Origin: Actinosynnema sp. ALI-1.44
Lineage (GTDB): Bacteria; Actinomycetota; Actinomycetes; Mycobacteriales; Pseudonocardiaceae
Length of the DNA: 64,000 nucleotides
Direction: 5' to 3'
Assembly: GCF_001984155.1 (NCBI RefSeq)
Contig: NZ_MTQO01000054.1
Coordinates: 1,240,001-1,304,000, forward strand
Position numbers and translations under genes: made by a program
Notes under the pieces: generated by a model
The model's input: only the letters and a program-made list of their open reading frames with translations
Told to the model about the DNA's origin: nothing
Databases searched by the model: none
In this document: piece by piece, positions 35,027-44,357 of the stretch
Layout: every line of letters starts with the position of its first letter
How positions within the stretch are numbered: the first letter of the stretch is position 1

Positions 35027-36066
35027 GGCGTGTGTCGAAGTCGGCTGTGTGGTTTGACCTGAGTTGATGTTGCTGGGCGTGTCGATGATCGAGAATGAGT
35101 GAGGTCTCCGGTAGATGGTTCGTCGACCAAGAAGAACCTGAACACCGGAGACCTCGTGGACACCTTAACGGTGACGGGGCGGTTCGACCTGACTGACGCG
35201 CAGTGGGCGGTGCTGGAGCCGTTGTTGCCCCGGCCGTCGCGGTCTGGTCGGCCGTCGTTATGGAGCAAGCGGCAGATGGTTGATGGGATCCGGTGGCGGG
35301 TCGGTGTGGGGGCGCCGTGGCGGGACGTTCCCGCGGTGTATGGATCGTGGGCGGCGGTGTATGCGCTGTTTCGGCGTTGGCAGCGGGTTGGTGTCTGGCA
35401 GGCGATAGTGACGTCACTGCAGTCGATGGCGGACGCGGCCGGGCGTGTGACGTGGGATGTCAGTGTGGATTCCACGATCGCGCGGGCGCATCAGCATGCC
35501 GCTGGTGCGCGGAAAAGGGGGATCTACAGGCCGAGCCGCCGGGGTGGATCGTCACTGAGCCTGATGATCACGCGTTGGGCCGTTCTCGGGGCGGGCTGAC
35601 CACGAAGCTGCATCTGAGCTGCGAGCAGGGGCAGAAGCCGTTGTCGATCGTGCTGACCGCGGGGCAGCGTGGGGACAGTCCTCAGTTCACCGTGGTGCTG
35701 GAGCGTATTCGGGTTGCTCGCGTGGGTGCTGGTCGGCCGCGGACCCGGCCGGATCGGGTGCTGGCCGACAAGGCGTACAGCTCTCGTGCCAACCGTGGTT
35801 ACTTACGGCGTCGCGGGATCGCGGTGACCATCCCGGTGCCCGCTGATCAGGCCGGTCATCGGCGGCGGCGTGGCCGTGCGGGTGGACGGCCACCAGCGTT
35901 TGACGCAGAGATCTACAAGCAGCGTCATGCCGTGGAATGCGGCATCAACCGGCTCAAACGCCACCGTGCCGTGGCCACCCGCTACGACAAACTCGCCGTT
36001 CGCTACGAGTCCACCGTCCACATCGCCATGATCAACGAATGGCTCTAACCGACTTCGACACAGACC
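35027..36066 (+). mobile_element. IS5-family insertion sequence
   Basis: Imperfect terminal inverted repeats: GGCGTGTGTCGAAGTCGG at 35027 and the complement of CCGACTTCGACACAGACC at 36049-36066. CTAG stands on both sides (35023-35026 and 36067-36070), matching the YTAR target duplication of the family. About 1040 bp with one transposase in two frames. It lies 37 bp after the last CRISPR repeat. Confidence 0.88.
35156..36048 (+). CDS. IS5 transposase, two frames joined by -1 frameshift
   Basis: The first frame (GTG 35156, GGAG upstream) gives [20 protein letters not shown], the DUF4096 N-terminal domain, and [18 protein letters not shown] with the first catalytic Asp; it ends at 35599. The second frame gives [30 protein letters not shown] (second Asp) and [19 protein letters not shown] with the Glu. 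The overlap carries AAAAGGGGG at 35513-35521. A slip of -1 there joins the halves and is normal for the IS427 group. The transposase is probably functional. Confidence 0.88.
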
Positions 36067-36091
36067 CTAGTTGAATCTGTAGGCGAACGAT

Positions 36092-39000
36092 TCAGGAATG
36101 GCTGGGTGGCGTGTCAATCCGGTCGCTGTCGGCGTCTAGCGCGTGGAGCAGGTTGGTGATTTGAGTTGCTTCGGGGGCGTGTATCTCGAGGTAGATGACG
36201 AGGGCTCGCTGTAGTAGGGGGACGGCTTGTGAGTTGTTTCCGGTGCGGTAATGACATCGAGCTTGGCCGACGAGGGCGTTGGCCACGTGGAGTCTGCTGT
36301 CGCATTCTCGTGCGAGTGTGAGTGCGGTGGTGAAGTGGATGTGTGGGTCGCCCGCAGCGGGGTGGTCGAGAGAGAGATCGCCGAGCGCGTTGTGAGTTTC
36401 GGCTTGGCCGTCAACGTTTTCTACTTGGGTGAATAGGTATAGCGCTTGAGTGAGGTGTGTGATGGCGAGGTGATGTTCCCGTGTCCGATGGTGGACGATG
36501 CCTGTCTCAAGATGTGCGTTGGCCTGTCCGTGTAGGTCACCGATGTCGGTGCACAGTTGCAGAGACTGAGACGAAGCCTTCTGTGCCGCAGGCAACTCAC
36601 CCCGCAACCGGTACACGGTGCCGAGGGCGTTGAGGGCGTTGGCCTGTCCGTGTCGGTCACCGATGTCGGTAAACAGTTGCAGAGACTGAGACAAAGCCTT
36701 CTGTGCCGCAGGCAACTCACCCCGCAACCGGTACACGAGGCCGAGGCCGTTGAGGGCGTTGGCCTGTCCGAGTCGGTCACCGATGTCGGTAAACAGTTGC
36801 AGAGACTGAGACGAAGCCTTCTGTGCCGCAGGCAACTCACCCCGCAACCGGTACACGGTGCCGAGGTCGTTGAGGGCATTGCCCTGTCCGATTCGGCTGC
36901 CGATGTCGGTAAACAGTTGCAGAGACTGAGACAAAGCCTTCTGTGCCGCAGGCAACTCACCCCGCAACCGGTACACGAGGCCGAGGTCTTTGAGGGCATT
37001 GCCCTGTCCAAGTCGGTCACCGATGTCGGTAAACAGTTGCAGAGACTGAGACGAAGCCTTCTGTGCCGCAGGCAACTCACCCCGAGTCCAGTCTACGATG
37101 CCGAGGTCGTTGAGGACGTTGGCCTGTCCGCGTCGGTCACCGATTTCGGTATATAGGTGTAGAGCCTGAGACAAAGCCTCTTGCGCCGCAGGCAACTCGC
37201 TCCGCAACCGGTACACGGTGCCGAGGTCGTTCAGGGCGTTGGCCTGTCCAAGTCGGTCACCGATGTCGGTAAACAGTTGCAGAGACTGAGACAAAGCCTC
37301 TTGTGCCGCAGGCAACTCAACCCGCAGCCTGTACACGGTGCCGAGTTCTTTGAGGGCGTTGGCCTGTCCGCGTCGGTCACCGATTTTGGTATATAGGTGT
37401 AGAGCCTGAGACAAAGCCTCCTGCGCCGCAGGCAACTCGCTCCGCAACCGGTACATGGTGCCGAGGTCGTTGAGGGTCGTGGCATGGGCCTGAGGGTCGT
37501 GGGTTCGAATGGCAACGGTGAGGGCGGTGTGGTGGATGGTGTGGGCGTGGTGCCAGTGTCCTGCGGTGCGGAGGAAGGGGTGCAGGGTCGTGGACAGGTG
37601 AAGGGTGTGTCTGGGGTGTGTGAGGTGAGTGTGGTCGATTGCGGTGAGGAAGGTGAGTAGTTCGGTGGTGAGCCAGGCCATCGCGTGTGACGTGTCGGTG
37701 ATCGGCTGCGGGTGTCGGGGTGGGGTGAGGGTGGCAGTGGTGCTGGGTGTGCGGTAGATCGGGAGGTGGCTGGCGGCGGTGTATGTGGTGTGTAGGTAGT
37801 AGTCCAGGACCCTTGTCGTGGCCTGGTATTGGTGTTCGGGGTCCAGGTGGGTGGCGTGGGTGTGGGCGTAGACGCGGAGCAGGTCGTGCAGACGGTAGCG
37901 GCGGGGACTGGTTTCCTGGATGAGGTGGCGAGTGTAGAGGGCGTCGAGCAGGTGCCGGGCTCGGGCGGGGGTGGTGTCAGCCAGAGCGGCGGCGGCGTAT
38001 TCGTCGATCTCGGGGCCGTGATGCACGCCCAGCAGCGTGAATAGTTCGTGTTGGTCGGTGGGCAGGTCGTGCACGGAGGTGTCGAACACCGCTCGCACTG
38101 AGCGTTCGCCTGCGTGTAGTTCGTCCAGTCGGTCGTAGGCGTGGGCGAGTTGGTCGGCTAGGTAGCGCGTGCTCCAGGCAGGGTGTATGCGCAGTTGGGA
38201 GGCGATGATCGCGATGGCGATCGGCAGGCGTCCGCACAGCTCCACGATGCGGGCCACTTCGTGGGCGTTGGTGGTTTCGGGTGTGCGGTGGGCGAGGCGC
38301 AGCAGCATCTGGGCGCCCTCGTCGGGGCTGAGGATGTCGAGGGTGAGTGGGTAGACGTCGTCGAGTTCGGGCAGTCGGTTGCGGCTGGTGATGATCACCA
38401 GGCAGCCCGGCGTGGCCGGTAGCAAGGGTGCGACCTGGTCGGAGGTGGCAGCGTCGTCCAGGACCAGCAGCATCCTGCGGTTGGCGGTCAGGGTGCGCCA
38501 CAACAGCTCTCGCTCGCCCACGGTCTTGTGTCTACTGAGGATGTCGGCGTGCACTCCGATAGCGGTCAGCAGGGAGTGCAGGGCATCGAACGGAGTCCGC
38601 GGTTTCTGGCCGGGGGCGTGAGCGTCCAGTTTGAGCAGGAGTTGGCCGTCGGGGAAGCGGGGTGCCAGCAGGTGGGCGGCGTGGATGCCGAGGGCGGTTT
38701 TGCCGACGCCGGGCATGCCGTCGATGGCGTGGATCGCGATCGTCGTGACGCCGCTGTCGGTGGCTCGTTGGACCGCGGTGAGCAGGGTGTGCAGTTCCTG
38801 GTCGCGGCCGATGAACTCGGGAATGTCGCGTGGCAGCCCTAGTGTCACCGCAAGAGCCGACGCCGCGTTGGTTGTGGTGGGTCCGGGTGGGTCGGCGATG
38901 AGGCGTTGGAGGTGGGCGTAGGTGTCGGCGGAGCGGCCGGCTCCGCGTTCGTCGCGGACGCGGTCGGCGATCCTGCTTTCCCAGGTGGTGATCTCGGCGT

Positions 39001-39631
39001 GACGGCCGGCGGCGGCCAACGCCTCCGAGCCCATCCGCAGCAGGGTTTCGTCTTTGACGATGTCGTCCTCGCACGGGCCGAGCAGGGCGACTAGGTCGTC
39101 AACGCGGTGCGCGTTCAGTAGGTGGGTGAATAGGGCTTTCACCGCTGCGCTGCGCCGGAGGCTGAAGTGGTGGCGAACCGTGTCCGCCCAGCCGTTCTCA
39201 ATGGTGGGAAGTAGTTGGTATTGCTGGGTGGACAGTGCGTGGTGCAGCCTGTCCCAGTCGGCGTCGGTGCGGGCGATGTCAATCTCGTCAAGAAAACGGT
39301 GGTAGTCCACAACACGAGGGTTGACCGCCAGGGTCCAACTGTGGGACCTGGGGTCCCACGTGACCCAGTCGCGGCTGCCGCCAGCGTTGGCGAGGGTGTC
39401 ACGGAGGAAGTCGATGTTGCGCCGCAACGTCCCTGGCGCCGGGGTGCGTCGACTGTCGCCCCACACCGCGTCGAGGAGAGCAGTTTCGCTTACTTGCGTG
39501 CTGGCCTCGATGGCGAGCACCGCCAGCAGGCGCATCGCCGCGGTCCGCGGCGGACTGTGGACGTTGCCGTTGCCGGTGCGGACGCCGATGGCGCCCAGCA
39601 GTTGGATCTCCACCCCTGCGGTCGGGTGCAT
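36092..39631 (-). CDS. AfsR-like STAND protein: SARP-type N-terminus, NB-ARC, TPR
   Basis: 1179 aa from ATG 39631; the open frame starts at 39847 but the earlier residues are unlike the family. Residues about 1-105 are an OmpR-like winged helix (VEIQLLGAIGV, LLDAVWGDSRRT) with a BTAD-like segment after it. The NB-ARC part has IDGMPGVGKTALGIHAA (P-loop), MLLVLDDAATSDQ, CLVIITSRNRL and GRLPIAIAIIASQL. The C-terminal third is TPR, of which eight units are nearly identical at DNA level. AfsR-type proteins regulate secondary metabolism; STAND proteins of this shape also serve as phage sensors. Which applies is open. Confidence 0.88.
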   Translation of the reverse strand: MHPTAGVEIQLLGAIGVRTGNGNVHSPPRTAAMRLLAVLAIEASTQVSETALLDAVWGDSRRTPAPGTLRRNIDFLRDTLANAGGSRDWVTWDPRSHSWTLAVNPRVVDYHRFLDEIDIARTDADWDRLHHALSTQQYQLLPTIENGWADTVRHHFSLRRSAAVKALFTHLLNAHRVDDLVALLGPCEDDIVKDETLLRMGSEALAAAGRHAEITTWESRIADRVRDERGAGRSADTYAHLQRLIADPPGPTTTNAASALAVTLGLPRDIPEFIGRDQELHTLLTAVQRATDSGVTTIAIHAIDGMPGVGKTALGIHAAHLLAPRFPDGQLLLKLDAHAPGQKPRTPFDALHSLLTAIGVHADILSRHKTVGERELLWRTLTANRRMLLVLDDAATSDQVAPLLPATPGCLVIITSRNRLPELDDVYPLTLDILSPDEGAQMLLRLAHRTPETTNAHEVARIVELCGRLPIAIAIIASQLRIHPAWSTRYLADQLAHAYDRLDELHAGERSVRAVFDTSVHDLPTDQHELFTLLGVHHGPEIDEYAAAALADTTPARARHLLDALYTRHLIQETSPRRYRLHDLLRVYAHTHATHLDPEHQYQATTRVLDYYLHTTYTAASHLPIYRTPSTTATLTPPRHPQPITDTSHAMAWLTTELLTFLTAIDHTHLTHPRHTLHLSTTLHPFLRTAGHWHHAHTIHHTALTVAIRTHDPQAHATTLNDLGTMYRLRSELPAAQEALSQALHLYTKIGDRRGQANALKELGTVYRLRVELPAAQEALSQSLQLFTDIGDRLGQANALNDLGTVYRLRSELPAAQEALSQALHLYTEIGDRRGQANVLNDLGIVDWTRGELPAAQKASSQSLQLFTDIGDRLGQGNALKDLGLVYRLRGELPAAQKALSQSLQLFTDIGSRIGQGNALNDLGTVYRLRGELPAAQKASSQSLQLFTDIGDRLGQANALNGLGLVYRLRGELPAAQKALSQSLQLFTDIGDRHGQANALNALGTVYRLRGELPAAQKASSQSLQLCTDIGDLHGQANAHLETGIVHHRTREHHLAITHLTQALYLFTQVENVDGQAETHNALGDLSLDHPAAGDPHIHFTTALTLARECDSRLHVANALVGQARCHYRTGNNSQAVPLLQRALVIYLEIHAPEATQITNLLHALDADSDRIDTPPSHS
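36541..37500. repeat. Tandem 120-bp repeats encoding TPR units
   Basis: Eight units of exactly 120 bp starting at 36541, 36661, 36781, 36901, 37021, 37141, 37261 and 37381. Each begins CGAT(G/T)T(C/T)GGT and encodes a 40-residue TPR unit of the type NDLGTVYRLRGELPAAQ. Variable bases cluster at a few positions. The last unit is more diverged. Homogenisation by recombination is likely and copy number may vary. Confidence 0.93.
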
Positions 39632-39932
39632 GCCTCGCAGTCTGCCGATGTGTGTACGCCATTTGAACTGATTCCATGGCCCGTCACCCAGCTGTGTGTG
39701 GCCATGCCCCATTAGCCCTGAGGCCGATGACGATTCGTAGAACCGTGCGCCTTCGATATAGGCCGTTCGGATTACTATCTGCCACGTTCGGCCCGTCAGA
39801 TTCACATCACCCGATCGGCCGACACGGTGTCGGCAATGTGTCCGCATCGGCGTCCTACAAGCTGTCCGCCGCCTCGTCTGATGCTCTGTCTAGCTCCTCG
39901 AACCAGCAGGGGCGGAGACGGAGATCGAGACC
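39632..39932. other. Divergent intergenic region
   Basis: 300 bp between the STAND gene (leftward) and the MccB-like locus (rightward). It should hold both promoters. I see no recognisable operator. Confidence 0.4.
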
Positions 39933-40037
39933 ATGCACGCCTACGGCTATCACGTGCCGGACCTCGACAGCCCGGATCAACCGTATTGCGTGCGCGGTGT
40001 CGTCTCCCTGAGCGGGGAGGGGAGGTGGCGACGGTGA
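39933..40037 (+). CDS. Mini-ORF A upstream of the MccB-like gene, 34 aa
   Basis: ATG 39933 preceded by GGAG. Begins MHAYGYHVPDLDSPDQP; ends GEGRWRR. Its TGA (40035-40037) overlaps the GTG of the next mini-ORF (GTGA), so the two are coupled. It could be a leader or a second precursor peptide. No homologue known to me. Confidence 0.45.
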   Translation: MHAYGYHVPDLDSPDQPYCVRGVVSLSGEGRWRR

Positions 40038-40099
40038 TCGAGTTTCACGAGATTCCGCCCGTGACGATGTTCTGCGACCCGCAGAACCCCAACAACTGA
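40034..40099 (+). CDS. Candidate precursor peptide ending in Asn-Asn
   Basis: 21 codons from GTG 40034, eight bases after GGGGAGG (40019-40025). GTG 40025 would add three residues, and ATG 40067 would give the ten-residue MFCDPQNPNN. The peptide ends NPNN before TGA. The adjacent enzyme resembles MccB, which activates the C-terminal Asn of the seven-residue MccA peptide. A C-terminal Asn here is what that chemistry would need. Expression is not shown. Confidence 0.5.
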   Translation: MIEFHEIPPVTMFCDPQNPNN

Positions 40100-40120
40100 C
40101 CGTGAATTGGAGGGACTTCA

Positions 40121-41194
40121 ATGTTTCGCCCCATGATCAAGTTTGAACACCGGCCCGTCCGTCACGGCGAGGACTGGATTCAGATCGGTGGCGCCGTGCG
40201 CGGTGTCGGCTCACGTATCCATGATCCGGGCGGGTGGGTGTGGGCGCTGCTGGAGGCCCTCGACGGTACCCGCACGGTGGGCCAGGTGGTCGCCGACCTG
40301 GTCCGCCGCTTCCCGACGCTCCTTGCCACCGATGTGCAGGAGGCAGTCAACGACCTTCGTGCCGGAGGGTATCTCCAGGAGGTCGAGGCGCCTGTCCAAG
40401 ATGGACGGTACGAACGTGGTCTGGTGCTGTGGCGGTGGATGGACCGGACACCTGGTCGCTCCGCGTGGGATGTCCAACTGCTGTTGGCCCAGGCACGGGT
40501 CACGGTGGTCGGCGTCGGCGGTGTCGGCTGCACTGCGGCGTTGGACCTTGTCCTGTCTGGTGTCGGGCATGTCCATTGCGTGGACCATGACGTGGTGGAG
40601 CTGTCCAACCTCAACCGGCAGATCCTGTACACCGAGCGCGACGTCGGCTGCCCCAAGGTCGAGGTCGCGGTGCGGCGACTGCGAGAACACAACAGCGACG
40701 TACAGGTCACTGGCGAGCAGTCGCGCGTCGACGCCCCCACGATGCTGCGGAGGCTGGCCACGGAATGCGATGTCCTAGTGATGGCCGCTGACACCCCGAC
40801 GGCGATCCATTCCTGGACCAGCGAGGTATGCCAAGAGACCGGAACGGCATGGGTGCACGGCGGGTACGACGGACCACAGGTCACGGTCGGCTTCTACCAG
40901 CCACACACCGGCCCGTGTCACGACTGCGGGCAGACCGCTCGGCTGCGGGAAGTGGCCGCTGGGCCGCCGCTCACGTTCTGGTCGCCTGGCACGTCGCGGT
41001 CCAAGGCACATGCGGCCAACGCCGTCACCGCAGGCGTCAGTGGGAATTACGTGGCGCACGCCGTGATGAGTCTGATCACCGGCGTACCCGCTATCCCCGC
41101 CAACGGCGAGTTCGGCTGGAACCTGGTCCGGTTGCAGGAAAGTCAGCGGGTGGCGTTGGACTCACCCGGCCCCGACTGCCCCACCTGCGGTTGA
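40121..41194 (+). CDS. RRE + E1/ThiF-like adenylating enzyme (MccB-like)
   Basis: 357 aa from ATG 40121 with GGAGG upstream. Residues about 1-95 form a PqqD/RRE-like winged helix (ALLEALDGTRTVGQVVADL, VNDLRAGGYLQE) that binds precursor peptides in RiPP pathways. From about 125: VTVVGVGGVGCTAALDL (ATP loop), VDHDVVELSNLNRQ and VGCPKVEVAVRRL, all standard for ThiF/MoeB/MccB. HDCGQ and CPTCG supply two CxxC zinc pairs. The size (about 350 aa) and domain order match MccB, which adenylates a peptide C-terminal Asn. It could also be a cyclodehydratase-partner type E1. Confidence 0.8.
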   Translation: MFRPMIKFEHRPVRHGEDWIQIGGAVRGVGSRIHDPGGWVWALLEALDGTRTVGQVVADLVRRFPTLLATDVQEAVNDLRAGGYLQEVEAPVQDGRYERGLVLWRWMDRTPGRSAWDVQLLLAQARVTVVGVGGVGCTAALDLVLSGVGHVHCVDHDVVELSNLNRQILYTERDVGCPKVEVAVRRLREHNSDVQVTGEQSRVDAPTMLRRLATECDVLVMAADTPTAIHSWTSEVCQETGTAWVHGGYDGPQVTVGFYQPHTGPCHDCGQTARLREVAAGPPLTFWSPGTSRSKAHAANAVTAGVSGNYVAHAVMSLITGVPAIPANGEFGWNLVRLQESQRVALDSPGPDCPTCG

Positions 41195-43321
41195 CCCTGG
41201 TGTTGCTGCGGCTTCGATACGCCGGAGTCGCAGCAACACCTCGTCCGCGCGTGGGTCGCCGAACTCCGCCATGATTGAATGCGTGTCCTTCAGTGCTCGG
41301 ATGGCGCGGTCGTGGTGCCCGAGATCCAGGTAGATGGAGGCCAGCAGTTCCAAGGGCTTGCAGGCGAACACGCTGATCGGTCCGCGCGAGGAGTACAGCG
41401 CCACGGCGCGTTCCCCAGCATTCAACGCGGCCTGGTGCTCGCCCAGTCGCCACCGCGCGGCGGCGATCCCGTACAACGCATACGCCTCACCCAACTGGTC
41501 GCTGGCCTGGCGGCGCAGTACCAGCTCGCGCTCGGCATGTTCCAGAGCGTGCTGGTGTTGGCCCAACGCCAACCGGATTTCACTGAGGTTGCACTCGACC
41601 ACGGCCTCCAGCCGCGGCTGCCCCGCTTCCCGGCTGATCGGCAACGCGGTCAGGTAGTACTCCAGCGCTTCCTCGTAGCGCTGCTGCGTCAACCGGACGC
41701 GGCCCATGCCACAGATCGCGCCGGATACTGTCACCGCGTCCTTCAGTGCGCGTCCCAGCCGTAGCGCCTGCTCGTAGCAGGCGTCCGCTTCCGCCCACGC
41801 CTGTGTCAACCGGTAGCTTTCTGCTACCCGCTGCAACAGCAGTGCCTCTGCTTCTCGGAACCCGCCCGCTCGCGCCGCAGCGACGCCGGCCGTTTCGGCG
41901 GGCAGCCCGTACGGCCACAACGCCCGCGGGCGCAGCACCAGAATGTGATGCACACCAGCCAGCACGACCGACGCCGCCCACGCGCCTTCCTGGTATGCGA
42001 CACGTGCCGCCGCCGACAAGGCTGGCAGTTCTCGGTCCAACCATGCCAATGCCTGGTCACGGTCGAACACCGGCTGGGACACGGTCTGCGGGAGCGGCAC
42101 CTGGGGTCGCGGCACGGTCGGGAACGCGACCCGGTCCGCCGCGTCCGCGACCTGTGCGTACCAGGTCACGACCGCCACTTTCGCGCGGCGCCGACTGTCC
42201 TCGGGTTCGTCGGCCTCCGCCCTGGTGACGGCATAGGCGTGCAGCAGGTCATGCAGCCGGTACCGGCCGTCGTCCACGGGTTCCACCAGGTGCAGGTCCG
42301 CGAGGTTTTCCAATACCCGGGCCGCCTCAGGCTCCTCGATGCCGGTGAGCGCCGCGATCGCCGGCACACCGAACTCCGGGCCGGGATGCATCCCGAGCAG
42401 GCGGAACACCCGGGCCTGCTCCTCGGTGAGGCGGTGGTAGGAGAAGGCGAACACCGCCTGGACCGCGGTGCGTTTGTCGCCAGACACGCTCAATCCCTCC
42501 ACGCGTTCGCGTTCGTCAGCGAGTTCGGCCACCACCCTGGCTATGCCACCGTGCCGTCGAGCCGACGCCCGGCAGGCCGCGACCCGCATCGCCAGCGGCA
42601 GCCCGCCGCACAACTTGACCAGGTCGGTAACCGCGTCACCCTCGGCGTCGGCCCGCGAGCTGCCGACGACACCGCGCACCAGCGCCACCGCGTCTTCGGT
42701 GGGCATCGGCGACACGATCACCGAGGTGACACCTTCGGTGACCCGCAGCCCGGTTAGGCTCGCCCTGCTGGTCACCACGACCGCGCAGCCATCGGCGCCG
42801 GGTATCAACGGACGCACTTGCTCAGCGGAGGCGGCGTTGTCCAACACCACCAATACCCGTCGGTCCGCCAGCAACGACCGGTACAACCCGGCCACCGCGT
42901 CCTCGTCAGCGGGCATCTGCTGTGCAGGTACACCGAGGGCCTGGATGAATCCTGCCAGGACCACGGCGGGTATCAGCGGCGCGCTCGGCCCGTATCCACG
43001 CAGGTCTGTGAACAACGTCCCGTCTGGGAACCGGTTGGCGGCCTGCCGTGCCCAGTGGATCACTAAAGAAGTCTTCCCGACCCCACCCATGCCCTCGACC
43101 ACAGCCAAAGCGCCCGAATCTCCATTCGGTCCCATCGTGGCGGTGTCGAGTTCGGCCAGCTCCCGTGCCCGACCAGCGAAACCTCGTACACCCGGGGGTA
43201 GCTGTCGTGGTATCGGAACCTTGGGCATGGGCAGAGTGACCTGGCCGATCGAGCCAGCCTGGACAAGGTTCGCGCCCGTGATGTGTCCGGAGATCGAAAT
43301 CGAGGTGGCGTTCGAGTCCAT
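41162..43321 (-). CDS. STAND NB-ARC/TPR protein
   Basis: 719 aa from ATG 43321; its end overlaps the MccB-like gene by 33 bp. Start contains SISISGHITGANLVQAGSIG, a short beta-type segment often present ahead of NB-ARC in actinobacterial STAND proteins. Then VVEGMGGVGKTSLVIHWA (P-loop), VLVVLDNAASAEQVRPL, GCAVVVTSRASLTGL, KLCGGLPLAMRVAA, and RYRLHDLLHAYA (winged helix). TPRs end the protein. No DNA-binding or effector domain is visible, so output depends on partners. Confidence 0.87.
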   Translation of the reverse strand: MDSNATSISISGHITGANLVQAGSIGQVTLPMPKVPIPRQLPPGVRGFAGRARELAELDTATMGPNGDSGALAVVEGMGGVGKTSLVIHWARQAANRFPDGTLFTDLRGYGPSAPLIPAVVLAGFIQALGVPAQQMPADEDAVAGLYRSLLADRRVLVVLDNAASAEQVRPLIPGADGCAVVVTSRASLTGLRVTEGVTSVIVSPMPTEDAVALVRGVVGSSRADAEGDAVTDLVKLCGGLPLAMRVAACRASARRHGGIARVVAELADERERVEGLSVSGDKRTAVQAVFAFSYHRLTEEQARVFRLLGMHPGPEFGVPAIAALTGIEEPEAARVLENLADLHLVEPVDDGRYRLHDLLHAYAVTRAEADEPEDSRRRAKVAVVTWYAQVADAADRVAFPTVPRPQVPLPQTVSQPVFDRDQALAWLDRELPALSAAARVAYQEGAWAASVVLAGVHHILVLRPRALWPYGLPAETAGVAAARAGGFREAEALLLQRVAESYRLTQAWAEADACYEQALRLGRALKDAVTVSGAICGMGRVRLTQQRYEEALEYYLTALPISREAGQPRLEAVVECNLSEIRLALGQHQHALEHAERELVLRRQASDQLGEAYALYGIAAARWRLGEHQAALNAGERAVALYSSRGPISVFACKPLELLASIYLDLGHHDRAIRALKDTHSIMAEFGDPRADEVLLRLRRIEAAATPGSTAGGAVGAG

Positions 43322-43519
43322 TCGTCAGGCATCCCATGCCCACTACGAATCCACCAGCTGATCCAGGCGAGTCCACCCGCTCAGACCATCCTCTTCATCA
43401 CCACCCCAGGCGCTCGTCCTGCCGGCAGTTTCGATGTTCTCCCATGACCCTTGAGAGCTCAGGGGTCCCGGAGAACACAACTCCAACAACGAACCATAAG
43501 TCCGCCGAGGTCAGATGCC

Positions 43520-44300
43520 TACCAGACCGACCCTTTGCTGTAGCAGCCGGCGTTGTGCAGGGCGTGGCAGCGGGCGCACCACCCGTACGCCCGCCCGGAT
43601 CGTCTCGGTGTAACCGTCGACGAGGTCGTACACCGCGGCGACCGCTGCGGTGAGGTTGCGCAGATTGTGCTCACCTCGCAACTGGACGTCTGCCGCGCCG
43701 ACGATCTCGGTGGGTCCGAGGTGGATGGCGCGGCCGCGGATGTGGAAGCCATCGGCATCGCCGAGGGCCAGCTTGCGGCCTGGACTCGTCGCGGCGATGC
43801 GGGTGGCGACCGGGTTGGCGGCATCGAAGACCACGAGATTCCCCGACTTGTGGCGAGAGGTGCTCGGTGTCTTGGCGGCGTAGTACTCCTCGAGGTCGAC
43901 GTGCCAGTTCAAATGGTCGGGCGTCACCGCCAGCACCACGGCCACGCTCGGCGCGACCTCGGCGTCGATCAGCTGCAGGTTCGACAGCTCCAGGACCACC
44001 ACGTGGTCGGTACGGACCTCGGCCAGAAAGTCCAGCGGTGGCCGGCCGATGTTGCCGCCGAGGTGCGCGGTGCGGCCGGCCGCGATGAGGATGGCCGTGA
44101 TCGCTGTGCAGGTGGTGCCCTTGCCCTGGGTGCCGGTGACGCCGATGACCGGTGCGGGGCAGCGCTGCAGGAACTCGCGGATCACGCTGGTCGTGGCAAC
44201 ATTGTCGGGTAACAGGTCCGGCCGCACCCCAGGGCTACGCACGATCAGGTCGAACTCGCCCAAGCCGGCCAGGTAGTCCGAACCGATCCACCGTCGGGCC
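43520..44300 (-). pseudogene. MurD-like ligase fragment
   Basis: Reads DLIVRSPGVRPDLLPDN, VIGVTGTQGKGTTCTAITA (ATP loop), LGGNIGRPPLDFLAEV, VLELSNLQL, AVTPDHLNWHVDLEEYYAAK, then ends near GVRVVRPLPR, where a frame change leaves no C-terminal domain. The first about 50 residues are also lost. UDP-MurNAc-Ala--Glu ligase needs all three domains, so this is dead. It marks a deletion between mobile segments. Confidence 0.8.
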
Positions 44301-44357
44301 TGCTGAACGCCGCGGTGACGGTCGCCAGTCCCTGACGGTCCCCGCAGCCGGGGCCGT

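Noticed and set aside
35156-36048. IS5 transposase as pseudogene
   Set aside because: The break lies at an AAAAGGGGG run in a frame overlap, the usual programmed -1 site of this group, and both ends of the element are present.
36557-37156. 199-codon plus-strand open frame with repeats
   Set aside because: Shadow of the TPR repeats; its repetition is copied from the coding strand.
36541-37500. CRISPR-like periodic repeat
   Set aside because: The period is 120 bp with no unique spacers, and the unit is an in-frame TPR of a large protein.
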